Source: Planctomycetota bacterium (lineage in GTDB: Bacteria > Planctomycetota > SZUA-567 > H5-PLA8). From it: DNA of 64,000 nt. The notes under the pieces were generated by a model. It worked only from the letters and a program-made list of their open reading frames with translations. It searched no databases and was not told the DNA's origin. A program made the position numbers and the translations under genes. Every line of letters starts with the position of its first letter. Position 1 is the stretch's first letter. Positions 46,454-58,218 of the stretch are shown here, one piece after another. The DNA lies in assembly GCA_023150555.1 (NCBI GenBank), contig JAKLKQ010000032.1, positions 1 through 64,000 on the forward strand. Reading direction: 5' to 3'.

Positions 46454-48202
46454 ATGACGAATCGCCGCCGACCTTCGCCCGCCGCCCTGGCCTTCGCGCT
46501 GCTGGCCTTCCTGTCCGCGCCGGCCTTCGCCGAGGACGCCGCGGGCGAAAAGCCCAAGCTGCCCGAAGGCGTCAAGGCGCTGACACCGGAGATGCAGAAG
46601 GAACTCGACGTGCTGGTCCAGGCCGCCGCGGCGCGGCGAGGCCTGAAGCTGAAGAACGCCGTCGCGATGGGGCAGCTCGACGAGCCCAAACTGAAGCAGA
46701 AGGTCCTCAAGATGTTCGACGACGAACTGCCCGCCGCGAAGATGGCGCCGCTCGAGAAGTCGCTCAAGAGCTTTGGCTACATTCCGGAGGAGATGAACCT
46801 GGGCGAGTACTACCCCAAGCTCCTGACCAGCCAGATCGGCGGCTTCTACGACCCGAAGGAGAAGTACCTGGTGCTGATCGACCGCGAGGGCGGCCCGCTG
46901 GGCCCCCAGGGCGAGAAGATGTTCGGCAAGGAAATGATGGAGCTGATGTCCAACACGATGATGGTCCACGAGATCACGCACGCGATCCAGGACCAGCATT
47001 TCGACCTCTCCAAATTCGGCCACGATGCGGTGCTGGACGACGCCGCGGCGGCCAAGACGGCGCTGATCGAAGGCGACGCGACGCTGGTGATGTACGGCTA
47101 CATGCTGAACAGCGACCTGGAGCGCGTGCCCATGGTCGCGCAGCAGATGAAGATGTTCTCCTCGAACCCGGGGCAACTCGCCGCGATGATGCCCGACATG
47201 CCGGGCGCGAAGGAACTGGCCGAGGCGCCCGCGTACCTCAGCGAGAACCTGATGTTCAGCTACATCCAGGGCATGGTCTTCGCGCTGGAGGTCAAGAAGG
47301 CCGGCGGGCAGAAGCTGCTCGACCACGCCTTCACCAAGGACCCGCCGCGCAGCACCGAGCAGATCCTGCATCCGGAGAAGTGGCTCGCCAAGCGCGACGA
47401 CCCTGTAAAGATCGAGCTGCCCGACCTTACGCAAAGCGTTCTTCAGGGCTTCGCGCGCATCCAGGAAGGCACCTGGGGCGAGTTCAACATCCGCCTGATG
47501 CTGGAGGAAAAGCTGGGCGCCGCAGGCAAGGCCGAAGCCGCCACGGCCGCCGAAGGGTGGGGCGGCGACCGCTTCGCCGTCTACGAGAGGGACGGGGCGC
47601 GCGTGCCGGTGTGGTGCGTCGACTTCGACACGCAGAAGGACGCCGAGGAATTCAAGGCCGCCGTGGCCAAGGCCCTGAAGGACGCGGCCGTGACGTGTCC
47701 GCCGGAGAAGAAGCGCTGCACGGTGGTGCTGGGCGGCAAACTGGAGGCCAAGGCTTCCGAAGAAGTCAACGCGAAGTTGGCCGCCGCCGCGGCCACCGCG
47801 CCCGAGAACAAGGCCCTGGACCTCGCCGCGCTGGGCATCACCGACGCCGACAAGCCCAAGCCGCTGGGCATGGCCGAAGCGATGCAGATGATGAACAGCC
47901 CCAATCTGAAGTCGCTGATGGGGGCGGGCATGGAGACCGCGGACCTGGACAAACTCGTCGACACCATGTTCGACGACCCCGACATGTCGAAGGCCCTCAT
48001 CGACAGCGTGATGGACATGTACAAGCAGATGGGCCTGAGCATGCCGCGCGACCAGGTCGAACAGGTGATCAAGAACCCCGCCATGCGCCAGATGATGAAG
48101 TCCATGATCAAGAACATGATGCCCAAGCAGCCTGCGGCGCAGCCCGAGAAGGAAGGCGCAACGAAGACGCCGGCGGACAAGCCCGAACCTTTAAAAGAAT
48201 AG
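46454..48202 (+). CDS. Secreted putative zinc metalloprotease (HEITH)
   Basis: Signal peptide MTNRRRPSPAALAFALLAFLSAPAFA; TMMVHEITHAIQDQHFDL...AKTALIEGDATLVMYGYM (HExxH plus downstream E). Confidence 0.75.
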   Translation: MTNRRRPSPAALAFALLAFLSAPAFAEDAAGEKPKLPEGVKALTPEMQKELDVLVQAAAARRGLKLKNAVAMGQLDEPKLKQKVLKMFDDELPAAKMAPLEKSLKSFGYIPEEMNLGEYYPKLLTSQIGGFYDPKEKYLVLIDREGGPLGPQGEKMFGKEMMELMSNTMMVHEITHAIQDQHFDLSKFGHDAVLDDAAAAKTALIEGDATLVMYGYMLNSDLERVPMVAQQMKMFSSNPGQLAAMMPDMPGAKELAEAPAYLSENLMFSYIQGMVFALEVKKAGGQKLLDHAFTKDPPRSTEQILHPEKWLAKRDDPVKIELPDLTQSVLQGFARIQEGTWGEFNIRLMLEEKLGAAGKAEAATAAEGWGGDRFAVYERDGARVPVWCVDFDTQKDAEEFKAAVAKALKDAAVTCPPEKKRCTVVLGGKLEAKASEEVNAKLAAAAATAPENKALDLAALGITDADKPKPLGMAEAMQMMNSPNLKSLMGAGMETADLDKLVDTMFDDPDMSKALIDSVMDMYKQMGLSMPRDQVEQVIKNPAMRQMMKSMIKNMMPKQPAAQPEKEGATKTPADKPEPLKE

Positions 48203-48298
48203 TTTCGATTGCGGAGTGCGGATTGAAACTGCGGAGCATGCGTCGACCGGCTCAAATCCAGGAAAGAAGTTCCTCGGTGCCCGCTGTGATCTCGGCAG

Positions 48299-48754
48299 TT
48301 AACGCCGTTTCGTGTTCTTCTCGTAGTACGCGATGAACTCCTTCGCCGGCACGCGCGCGATGGCCTCGCCGATCACGTCCAGCGCGAGGTCTTCCACCTT
48401 CTTGAAGCGCACGCACGACTTGCCCATGTCCAGGCGCTTGCCGGTCTTCGCCCAGGCCTTCTTGAACCAGGAGAGGTGCTTCTTGTCGCAGTAGAGACAC
48501 ATCATATACAGCGCCATGTGGTTCTTCTGCGAAGCCAGGTGCGCGAAGGGCAGCGGCTGCTTCGGATCGGCGTGGTAGCCCGCCGGGTACAACTTGTGCG
48601 GCACGAAGTAGCCGATCATCCCGTACTGGATGCCTTCTTCATACGCTTGGTCGAGGTTCTTGCGGATCACCTCGCGCACGGCCTCCAGCGGCTTGCGGCG
48701 GTCGTGCGGCAGCGCGGCGAGGTATTCGGCGACGGTGGCGGCTTTGGCCTTCAT
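48299..48754 (-). CDS. DUF1801-type protein
   Basis: VAEYLAALPHDRRKPLEAVREVIRKNLDQAYEEGIQYGMIGYFVPHKLYP...NHMALYMMCLYCDKKH. Confidence 0.82.
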   Translation of the reverse strand: MKAKAATVAEYLAALPHDRRKPLEAVREVIRKNLDQAYEEGIQYGMIGYFVPHKLYPAGYHADPKQPLPFAHLASQKNHMALYMMCLYCDKKHLSWFKKAWAKTGKRLDMGKSCVRFKKVEDLALDVIGEAIARVPAKEFIAYYEKNTKRR

Positions 48755-49128
48755 GCGGAACCTGCGGGTTCTGGTGTTGCGGCGTTCTCCCGCAGGCGGC
48801 GGGCGCGGCGTTCGAAAAGGCGTACGACAAACCAAAGAATGGCCAGGTTGCATCCGGCATCAAGAAGCAGCGGTATGGGTTTCCATCCGTCGTGATAGCT
48901 GTAACCGGTCATGGTGTCACCTTCGTAGTGGACGCCGAATTCAGGATGAACCGAAAACGGCCACCCCATGCCATATTCTCGCTCAAACCCGGGCATCGGA
49001 TCGAGCCACGCGGCGGGAGTAAGGCGCACGGGTGCCGGTAGGAGATTTAGGGCCAGCAGTACGCCGATCGTGACCGAGGCGGCCAGCAGGGTCGAGAGGC
49101 GGAATTGAAAACGGGGAGAGGGCTTCAC
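48751..49128 (-). CDS. Hypothetical membrane protein
   Basis: MKPSPRFQFRLSTLLAASVTIGVLLALNLLPAP...; ATGA overlap with downstream DUF1801 gene. Confidence 0.7.
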   Translation of the reverse strand: MKPSPRFQFRLSTLLAASVTIGVLLALNLLPAPVRLTPAAWLDPMPGFEREYGMGWPFSVHPEFGVHYEGDTMTGYSYHDGWKPIPLLLDAGCNLAILWFVVRLFERRARRLRENAATPEPAGSA

Positions 49129-49354
49129 GCGGAGGCTCCGGGTGTTATCGAGCGTTCAGAGAATAGCGCAGGGCGGGAAAATTGGGAAGGGCAGGGACAT
49201 ACTTACGCAATGCGTTAGCATGGAATCCTGCGCGGCGGGATACTTCAAGCTCTCAATTTGTTTCTCTTATCTTTTTTCTCTTAACTCTTATCTATCTTTC
49301 CTTCCTTTCTGTTCCCTGAATCCTCATTCCTGTTTCCTGAATCCTTCGCGTTTA

Positions 49355-49590
49355 GAAGTTTTGGACACCACCCAGGTGGGTCACGAGGGGTCGCTCCGCC
49401 ACCTGTCGAATGGCGACGCGCTGGACCCCCGTCCCGAGCGACATGAGCGCTACTCAGTCTATGGGCTGACTTCCCCCGCCGGTCATGTCGACGGGATACT
49501 GCCTCGGTACCTCGGCCTGCAAGGAGTCCTCATAATTAACGGGGAGGGTGACCATTCGACCGCTTCTCCCCCGTCCTCGCAGTCACTATA
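49355..49590 (+). ncRNA. HEARO / omega-RNA-like structured RNA (IscB-associated family), orphan
   Basis: CACCACCCAGGTGGGTCACGAGGGGTCGCTCCGCCACCTGTCGAATGGCGACGCGCTGGACCCCC...CATGAGCGCTACTCAGTCTATGGGCTGACTTCCCC; long-range GTCGAATGG/CCATTCGAC complement; 3' hairpin CGGGG...CCCCG. Resembles remembered omega-RNA core CATAGCGGATGCCAGTTGATGGAGC. Confidence 0.55.
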
Positions 49591-49672
49591 GTAGACGCCA
49601 GAGACATCCATTTATCAACTTAATTCTATCTAAAATACTTAAATTTTATAGGAACTATGAGACGTTTTAGTG

Positions 49673-49686
49673 TCACATATGTGACG
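49673..49686. repeat. Perfect palindrome GTCACATATGTGAC
   Basis: Direct reading, in an AT-rich island. Confidence 0.8.
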
Positions 49687-50073
49687 TTTTGTCATATATC
49701 GCGGGGGCCGGGGCCGGTATCCGGACCGCAGGGGCGAGGAGTCACAGGGGGTAGGGGCGAGGAACGGCGTTTCGTGTTTCTGGTTCCGGCTTCGCGCTTG
49801 CCCTGCTGGCAAACGACGAATCAAAATGGCCGATGTCGAGGACCAATGGCCAATCGCTTACGCACCAGTTTCGCTTTGCGTAGGGAGCGGACCTTTTGTG
49901 GCCTTCGGCCACCCAAGAGTAATCCGCCGTGGGCCTCTGCGTTCTCCGAGTCTCTGCGTTGAAGTCGGTCGGCCAAGAGGGCGTTCCAGCCAAAACTACG
50001 CTTTCCGCTCGTCACGGACCGAATACGCTCGGGGTGCCAACACGTAGGACGCGACTCCATAGAGATCCGCCCG

Positions 50074-52950
<2,877 letters not shown>

Positions 52951-52960
52951 TGGACGTCCG

Positions 52961-53701
52961 CTACTTGCCGTGCACCAGCGTTGCCGCCGCCAGGCGCACG
53001 CCCACTTCCGCGGGCACCAGCACCACGCGCCCCGGGCTGTCCGGCAGCCGGCAGACGACCAGTTTCCCCTTCACGTACCAAGGCGCCGTATCGGGGGCCA
53101 TCTGCAACACGTGCCAGCGCGGGTCGCCGGGCAATCGTGCGAGATAGATCACGCCCAGATGCAGGCGCAGGACCATCCACGCGCGCCCGACGTTCAGCCA
53201 GTCGGTGATCTGGTCGAAGGCCTCGCTGCGGAAGATCTCGATGCGGAGGGCTTCTTCGGCGAGCACGAAGTCTCCCTTGCGGTAAATACGCAGCCGGCGC
53301 TCGGAAAGCAGCCGGTGCAGCACGAACGCCAGCAGCCCGCCGGCGGCCAGCAGAACGGCCTGGATCGCCCAGTCCGCGGCCCGCGATCTGGACTCCGGGT
53401 AGGTCAGGTCGAAGACCGGGTGAATCAGCATCACGAAGAGTCCGCCGGCGAGCAGGAAGAATCCCGCCGCGAACAGAATGCCGCGGTGCACGTGGTCCTG
53501 GCGCAGGTAGGCCTCGCGCACGGCCTCGGTGACCGGGCGCGGCGCCTTGGGGTAGCGGTCGAGCACGTGCGGCGGTTCGGGTTCGGGCGCCTTGAAGGCC
53601 TCGAAATCGGCGCAGACCGCGCACATCCGCTTGTTGCGGAAGGTGCGCATCTCGTTCCATTGCGTCGGAAGGTTGCAGCAGGGGCAGAGCAGGCGCGGCA
53701 T
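52961..53701 (-). CDS. Hypothetical membrane protein with N-terminal zinc-ribbon-like CxxC pairs
   Basis: MPRLLCPCCNLPTQWNEMRTFRNKRMCAVCADFEAF; two TM helices. Confidence 0.75.
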   Translation of the reverse strand: MPRLLCPCCNLPTQWNEMRTFRNKRMCAVCADFEAFKAPEPEPPHVLDRYPKAPRPVTEAVREAYLRQDHVHRGILFAAGFFLLAGGLFVMLIHPVFDLTYPESRSRAADWAIQAVLLAAGGLLAFVLHRLLSERRLRIYRKGDFVLAEEALRIEIFRSEAFDQITDWLNVGRAWMVLRLHLGVIYLARLPGDPRWHVLQMAPDTAPWYVKGKLVVCRLPDSPGRVVLVPAEVGVRLAAATLVHGK

Positions 53702-53808
53702 TGGTGGTCCCATTCCCGCCCGTCTCCCACTCAATCCATATCATATCCTGCGATGCGCGGCGGCCATTCTTTGCCGGTTTTGCAGACTTCTTACATTGTC
53801 TTCGTATT

Positions 53809-53820
53809 CACATATATGTG
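53809..53820. repeat. Perfect palindrome CACATATATGTG in divergent promoter region
   Basis: Direct reading. Confidence 0.75.
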
Positions 53821-54022
53821 CGAAAGAAAATACCAAAATAGTACCAATCGCAATGGCGCGTGGCGCAGAGGTCGCTGCTATTCCTCGCGTTTGCACTCAG
53901 GTTTTGGGTGCATTGTTCCAGCAGGACCGGTGTACAAACAGGTGACGGATAGAAAAGGTTTAATTAATACCAGAAGAATACCGATTCTCGCTGGCCGGAT
54001 TCCAACCCGAAGGAGTTTTCGC

Positions 54023-56992
54023 ATGATTCGAACTGCCCGGCACCTGCTTCCAGCCCTGCTGTGGGCGGCCTGTTCGGCCTCGTTGGCCGGCGAATCGGCG
54101 TTCGACGAATTCAAAATCAAGCGCGAGGCGGTCTTCGAGTTCGCGAAGGCGCCCGCCGTTACGCGCGACGGCGATCAGATCGGCATCGCGTTCGAATCGA
54201 AGGGCTTCTGCGACGTGACCGTGGTGCTCGAGGACGCCGACGGCCGCATCGTGCGGCACCTCGCCAGCGGCGTGCTGGGCGACAACGCGCCGCCTCCTTT
54301 CCAGAAGAACGCGAAGGCGCAGCGCATCGTCTGGGACGGCAAGGACGACCAGGGCAAATACGTGGACGACAAGAACGGCCTGACCGTGCGCGTCGCCCTG
54401 GGGCTCAAGCCGCAGTTCGAGAAGAACCTCGACTGGTCGCCGTACAAGCGCGTCAGCGCGCAGTGCCCGCTGCTGGCCGTGTCCAAGGACGGCGTGTACG
54501 TCTACGAAGGCGAGGTCGTGGACAGCCTGCGCTGCTTCTCGCACGACGGCGCGTACAAGCACACCGTCTATCCCTTCGGCGCGAAGCAGCTGCCCGGAGT
54601 TCAGGGGCTTCACGAAGGCGTCTTTCCGCAGGAGGGCGCTCGGCTGCCGATGAAGGAAGGCTTCCACCAGGCCACGCTGCTGGGCAGCGGCACGAACGCC
54701 GGCTTCGACGAGAAGAGCGGCTATGGCGTAGACAAACACAACAACCACCACGGTTCGGTGATCGGAAACGCGGCGCAGGCTCTGGCTGTGGGCGGGGGGC
54801 GGATCGCGCTCGCTCGGCTTAGCCTGAACCGCCTGGCCGAAGACGGCACGACGGGCGGCCTGCCGCTGCACGGCCCCGAGGTGACGGTCGCCGCGCGTTC
54901 GCAGCAGTTCAAGTTTGGTAAGGAAGCCTTCCCGGTTTCCCCCTGGAGCGCCGCGCTGTCGCCGGACGGCAAGTGGGTCTACTTCGCGGGGTACGCCTAC
55001 CGGAACCACGGCCACTGGGACTGTCTGGACGTGGTGATGCGCATGCCCTTCGACGGCGAGAAGCCGCCCGAAGTCTTCGCCGGGGACCTGGACAGCACGA
55101 AGGGCTCGAAGAAGGACGGTAGCTTCCGCGGGGCGTCGTCGGTGGCTTGCGACGCCGCAGGGCGCGTGTACGTGTCCGATTACACCAACGACCGGGTGCA
55201 GGTCTTCGACGCAAACGGCAAGTTCCTGAATGCGATCCCCTCCCAGAAGCCCGCGGCGGTGCAGGTGCATCCGAAGACGGGCGAGATCTACACCTTCTCC
55301 TGGCTGCTGCACTGCCGGCACTTCGCGAACGAACTGGCCGCGCGCGAGAAGCAGCACGAGAAACCGTATGTGATCGATTCCAAGATGCGGCGCTTCGGTG
55401 CGTTCGACGATCCGAAGCCGAAGGCGGAGTTTGACCTGCCGCTGCCGAAGTTCAGCGGCAACGGGTACCTGGAATGGGCCTCCATCATGCCCGGCCCGAT
55501 GGCCAGCGTGGCCTTGGACGGCTACACCGAACCGCCGACGGTCTGGCTTGCGCAGATGAACGCGAAGTCGCTGGCGGTTTCCGGCGGGCACCTGGCCCAC
55601 GGCGCGCAGCTGATCGGAGCCGCTCGAAAAGAAAACGACACGAGGTGGGGCAGCAATTCGATCGTGCTGATGCAGGAGAAGAACGGCAAGCTGGCGCCCG
55701 TGCGCAATTTCGAGGACGAGGTCAAGGCTGCGGTACTGCGCAGCACCCCGCCCAAGACCTCGCGCCAGCGCCTGTACGTGCATCCGGTCACGGGGCGGCT
55801 GTACGTGGGCGAGGGCGACAGCGGTATCGTCGAGAAGGCCGTGCAGCAGCTGCTCTGGTTCGACCCGGACTCGGACAAGAAGGGCCTGCTCGAGCTGCCG
55901 CTTTCGGCGGAAGACATCGGCTTCGACCGCGAAGGCCGCCTGTACTGCCTGGGCTTCAACGAGATCGGGCGCTTCGAGTTCCCCTCGATGCGCGAGGTCC
56001 CCTGGGACTACGGCGAGGAACGCGGCAAGGTGGCCTTCGGCGACGGGCGCACCGCGAACCTGATGGCCGGCCTGGTCATCCCGCACAACGGCGGGCTGTG
56101 GCACCGGCCCGGCTTCGGCATCAATGCGAAGGGCGACATCGCCATCGGCAGCCTGGTCACCGGCGGGATGATCGAAGCGCGGGTGCTTACGGAAGGCAAC
56201 GTGGGGGACCGTGCCGCGCGCAAGTGGATGCCGCCCATGTACCCGGGACGCATCGTTGACCACCGCGCCACGACCGCGATCAACATCTGGAACCGCCACG
56301 GCGAACTGATCAAGGAAGACGCCGTGCCGGGCCTAGGTGTCGTCGACGGCATCGGACTAGACGAGGACAACAACCTCTATTGCATGCTCGGCACCACGCG
56401 CATGCTGGACGGCAAGCCGTTCGTCACGCACGCCACCGGGACGATGGCCTGCTTCCCGGCCGGGCGCGCGAAGCTGGTTACCTCGGGCAAGGGCGCCAAG
56501 ATCCCGCTGCCGGAGGCCGAACGTCCCGGCCGCAAGCCCGACTTGGACCTGGGCGGCGCCGCGTGGGTGCAGGGCACGTCCTGGCTCTATGGCGGGGTGG
56601 GTTGGGCCGGCGGCATGGCGGCAGGGTCCAGCGGCTGCTGCTGCTGGAACAACCGCTTTGCGTTCGACTACCTGCGGCGCAGCTTCGTGCCGGAGACCAG
56701 CCACTACAGCGTCGCGGTGCTGGACGCGAACGGCAACCTGATCACGCGTGTCGGGCGCTTCGGCAACGCCGACGACGGCCTTCCGCTGGCCAGAGAAACC
56801 GCCGCGCCTCAAGCGCGCAGCATCGGCGGCGACGAAGTGGCGCTCTTCCACAACAACTACGTCGGCACCTTCACCGACCGGCGGCTGTTCATAGCCGACG
56901 GAGGCAATTTCCGCATCCTCAGCGTGAAGCTGGGCTACCATCAGGAAGCGAAGATCGCGCTCAAGGACGTGCCGGAGGGCGCGGGCAAGTAG
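54023..56992 (+). CDS. Large secreted NHL/beta-propeller-type protein
   Basis: Signal peptide MIRTARHLLPALLWAACSASLAGESAFDEF after aaggag; repeated ASSVACDAAGRVYVSDYTNDRVQVFDANGKFLN / FDREGRLYCLGF / GVVDGIGLDEDNNLYCM. Confidence 0.85.
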   Translation: MIRTARHLLPALLWAACSASLAGESAFDEFKIKREAVFEFAKAPAVTRDGDQIGIAFESKGFCDVTVVLEDADGRIVRHLASGVLGDNAPPPFQKNAKAQRIVWDGKDDQGKYVDDKNGLTVRVALGLKPQFEKNLDWSPYKRVSAQCPLLAVSKDGVYVYEGEVVDSLRCFSHDGAYKHTVYPFGAKQLPGVQGLHEGVFPQEGARLPMKEGFHQATLLGSGTNAGFDEKSGYGVDKHNNHHGSVIGNAAQALAVGGGRIALARLSLNRLAEDGTTGGLPLHGPEVTVAARSQQFKFGKEAFPVSPWSAALSPDGKWVYFAGYAYRNHGHWDCLDVVMRMPFDGEKPPEVFAGDLDSTKGSKKDGSFRGASSVACDAAGRVYVSDYTNDRVQVFDANGKFLNAIPSQKPAAVQVHPKTGEIYTFSWLLHCRHFANELAAREKQHEKPYVIDSKMRRFGAFDDPKPKAEFDLPLPKFSGNGYLEWASIMPGPMASVALDGYTEPPTVWLAQMNAKSLAVSGGHLAHGAQLIGAARKENDTRWGSNSIVLMQEKNGKLAPVRNFEDEVKAAVLRSTPPKTSRQRLYVHPVTGRLYVGEGDSGIVEKAVQQLLWFDPDSDKKGLLELPLSAEDIGFDREGRLYCLGFNEIGRFEFPSMREVPWDYGEERGKVAFGDGRTANLMAGLVIPHNGGLWHRPGFGINAKGDIAIGSLVTGGMIEARVLTEGNVGDRAARKWMPPMYPGRIVDHRATTAINIWNRHGELIKEDAVPGLGVVDGIGLDEDNNLYCMLGTTRMLDGKPFVTHATGTMACFPAGRAKLVTSGKGAKIPLPEAERPGRKPDLDLGGAAWVQGTSWLYGGVGWAGGMAAGSSGCCCWNNRFAFDYLRRSFVPETSHYSVAVLDANGNLITRVGRFGNADDGLPLARETAAPQARSIGGDEVALFHNNYVGTFTDRRLFIADGGNFRILSVKLGYHQEAKIALKDVPEGAGK

Positions 56993-57005
56993 CAATCCCG
57001 CCGCC

Positions 57006-57034
57006 TTGACGAATTCGCGAACATGGGGTATCGA
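57006..57034 (+). promoter_or_regulatory. Sigma70-type promoter of trpS leader, -10 embedded in palindrome GGGGTATCGATACCCC (57025-57040)
   Basis: TTGACG (57006-57011), 17-nt spacer, TATCGA (57029-57034). Confidence 0.65.
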
Positions 57035-57041
57035 TACCCCC

Positions 57042-57149
57042 ATGGCAACGCTACCCGTCCACACCGCGAGCTTTTGGGCCTGGCGACGGGCCGCGGGCAC
57101 CGCGTTCGGAAACGCGGCGGCCGTGGCCCTCTCGTTTACGGGGAGTTGA
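57042..57149 (+). CDS. Putative leaderless leader peptide with W-A-W: MATLPVHTASFWAWRRAAGTAFGNAAAVALSFTGS*
   Basis: ATG at predicted TSS; Trp codons 57075-57077 and 57081-57083; stop 57147-57149; followed by terminator then trpS. Confidence 0.5.
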   Translation: MATLPVHTASFWAWRRAAGTAFGNAAAVALSFTGS

Positions 57150-57183
57150 CCGAGGGTACTTTCAGTCTGCGCTAACGTAGCGG

Positions 57184-57209
57184 CCCCGGGACGATGCCCG
57201 GGGTTTTTT
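57184..57209 (+). terminator. Intrinsic terminator between leader peptide and trpS
   Basis: CCCCGGG-acgatg-CCCGGGG-TTTTTT. Confidence 0.9.
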
Positions 57210-57229
57210 GTTTCGGAGAATTTTCAAAA

Positions 57230-58204
57230 ATGCCCGTCCGCATCCTTTCCGGCGTTCAGCCTTCTGGAAAGTTGCACCTCGGCAACTACTTCGGCGCGAT
57301 CAAGCAGCACATCGAGCTTCAGGAAAGGCCGGAGCACGAGCCCTACTACTTCATCGCCGACTTCCACGCCATGACCACGGTTCAGGACGCCGAGCGCATG
57401 CGCGAATACATCCGCGGTGTCGCGCTGGACTACCTTGCCCTGGGCCTGGACCCCAAGCGCGCGACGTTCTTCCGCCAGTCCGACGTGCCGGAAGTGACGG
57501 AACTGGCGTGGATGCTCAGCGCCGTCACCGGCATGGGCCTGCTGGAGCGGGCGCACAGCTACAAGGACAAGGTCGCGAAGGGCATCAAGCCCAGCGTGGG
57601 GCTCTTCTATTACCCCGTGCTGATGGCCGCCGACATCCTGATCTACAAGCCCAAGTTCGTGCCGGTGGGGCAGGACCAGGTCCAGCACATCGAGATGACC
57701 CAGGACATGGCCCAGTACTTCAACAACACCTACAAGTGCGAGGTGCTGGTGCGCCCCGAGCCGCGCCTGGACAAGGGCGCCAAGGTCCCCGGCACCGACG
57801 GCGAGAAGATGAGCAAGTCCTACGGCAACACCATCGACCTGCAGCTCGAGGGCAAGGCGCTGAAGAAGGTCGTGATGGGCGTGAAGACCGACAGCACGCC
57901 CGTCGAGGACCCCAAGGACCCGGCGAAGTGCAACGTCTTCGCGCTGTACCAACTCGTGGCGAGCGACGCCGAGCAGGCCGCGCTGGCCGAACGCTACAAG
58001 GCCGGCGGGCTGGGCTACGGCGAGGCCAAGAAGCTGCTGCTCGAGAAGCTCGACGCGTATTTCGCGTCCTACCGGGCGAAAAGAAATGACTTGGAGCAGA
58101 ACCTCGACTACGTCGATTCCGTTCTAAGGGACGGGGCCGAACGCGCCCGCAAGGTCGCGCGCGCGACCCTGGACGAGTGCAAGAAGGCGGCGGGACTGCT
58201 TTGA
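57230..58204 (+). CDS. trpS: Tryptophanyl-tRNA synthetase
   Basis: RILSGVQPSGKLHLGNYFGAIKQH (HIGH-type); EKMSKSYGNTIDL (KMSKS); VPVGQDQVQHIEMTQD. Confidence 0.97.
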   Translation: MPVRILSGVQPSGKLHLGNYFGAIKQHIELQERPEHEPYYFIADFHAMTTVQDAERMREYIRGVALDYLALGLDPKRATFFRQSDVPEVTELAWMLSAVTGMGLLERAHSYKDKVAKGIKPSVGLFYYPVLMAADILIYKPKFVPVGQDQVQHIEMTQDMAQYFNNTYKCEVLVRPEPRLDKGAKVPGTDGEKMSKSYGNTIDLQLEGKALKKVVMGVKTDSTPVEDPKDPAKCNVFALYQLVASDAEQAALAERYKAGGLGYGEAKKLLLEKLDAYFASYRAKRNDLEQNLDYVDSVLRDGAERARKVARATLDECKKAAGLL

Positions 58205-58218
58205 TCGGCGGGTGACGC

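Noticed and set aside
49142-49591. 149-aa plus ORF over the HEARO-like RNA
   Set aside because: Composition follows a pyrimidine tract then structured RNA; no protein signature
49657-49962. 101-aa plus ORF between the HEARO-like RNA and uvrA
   Set aside because: No domain, runs through AT-rich palindrome and dispersed-repeat sequence; not IscB or TnpB
57120-57230. T-box riboswitch upstream of trpS
   Set aside because: No AGGGUGGNACCGCG T-box sequence or specifier stem seen before the terminator
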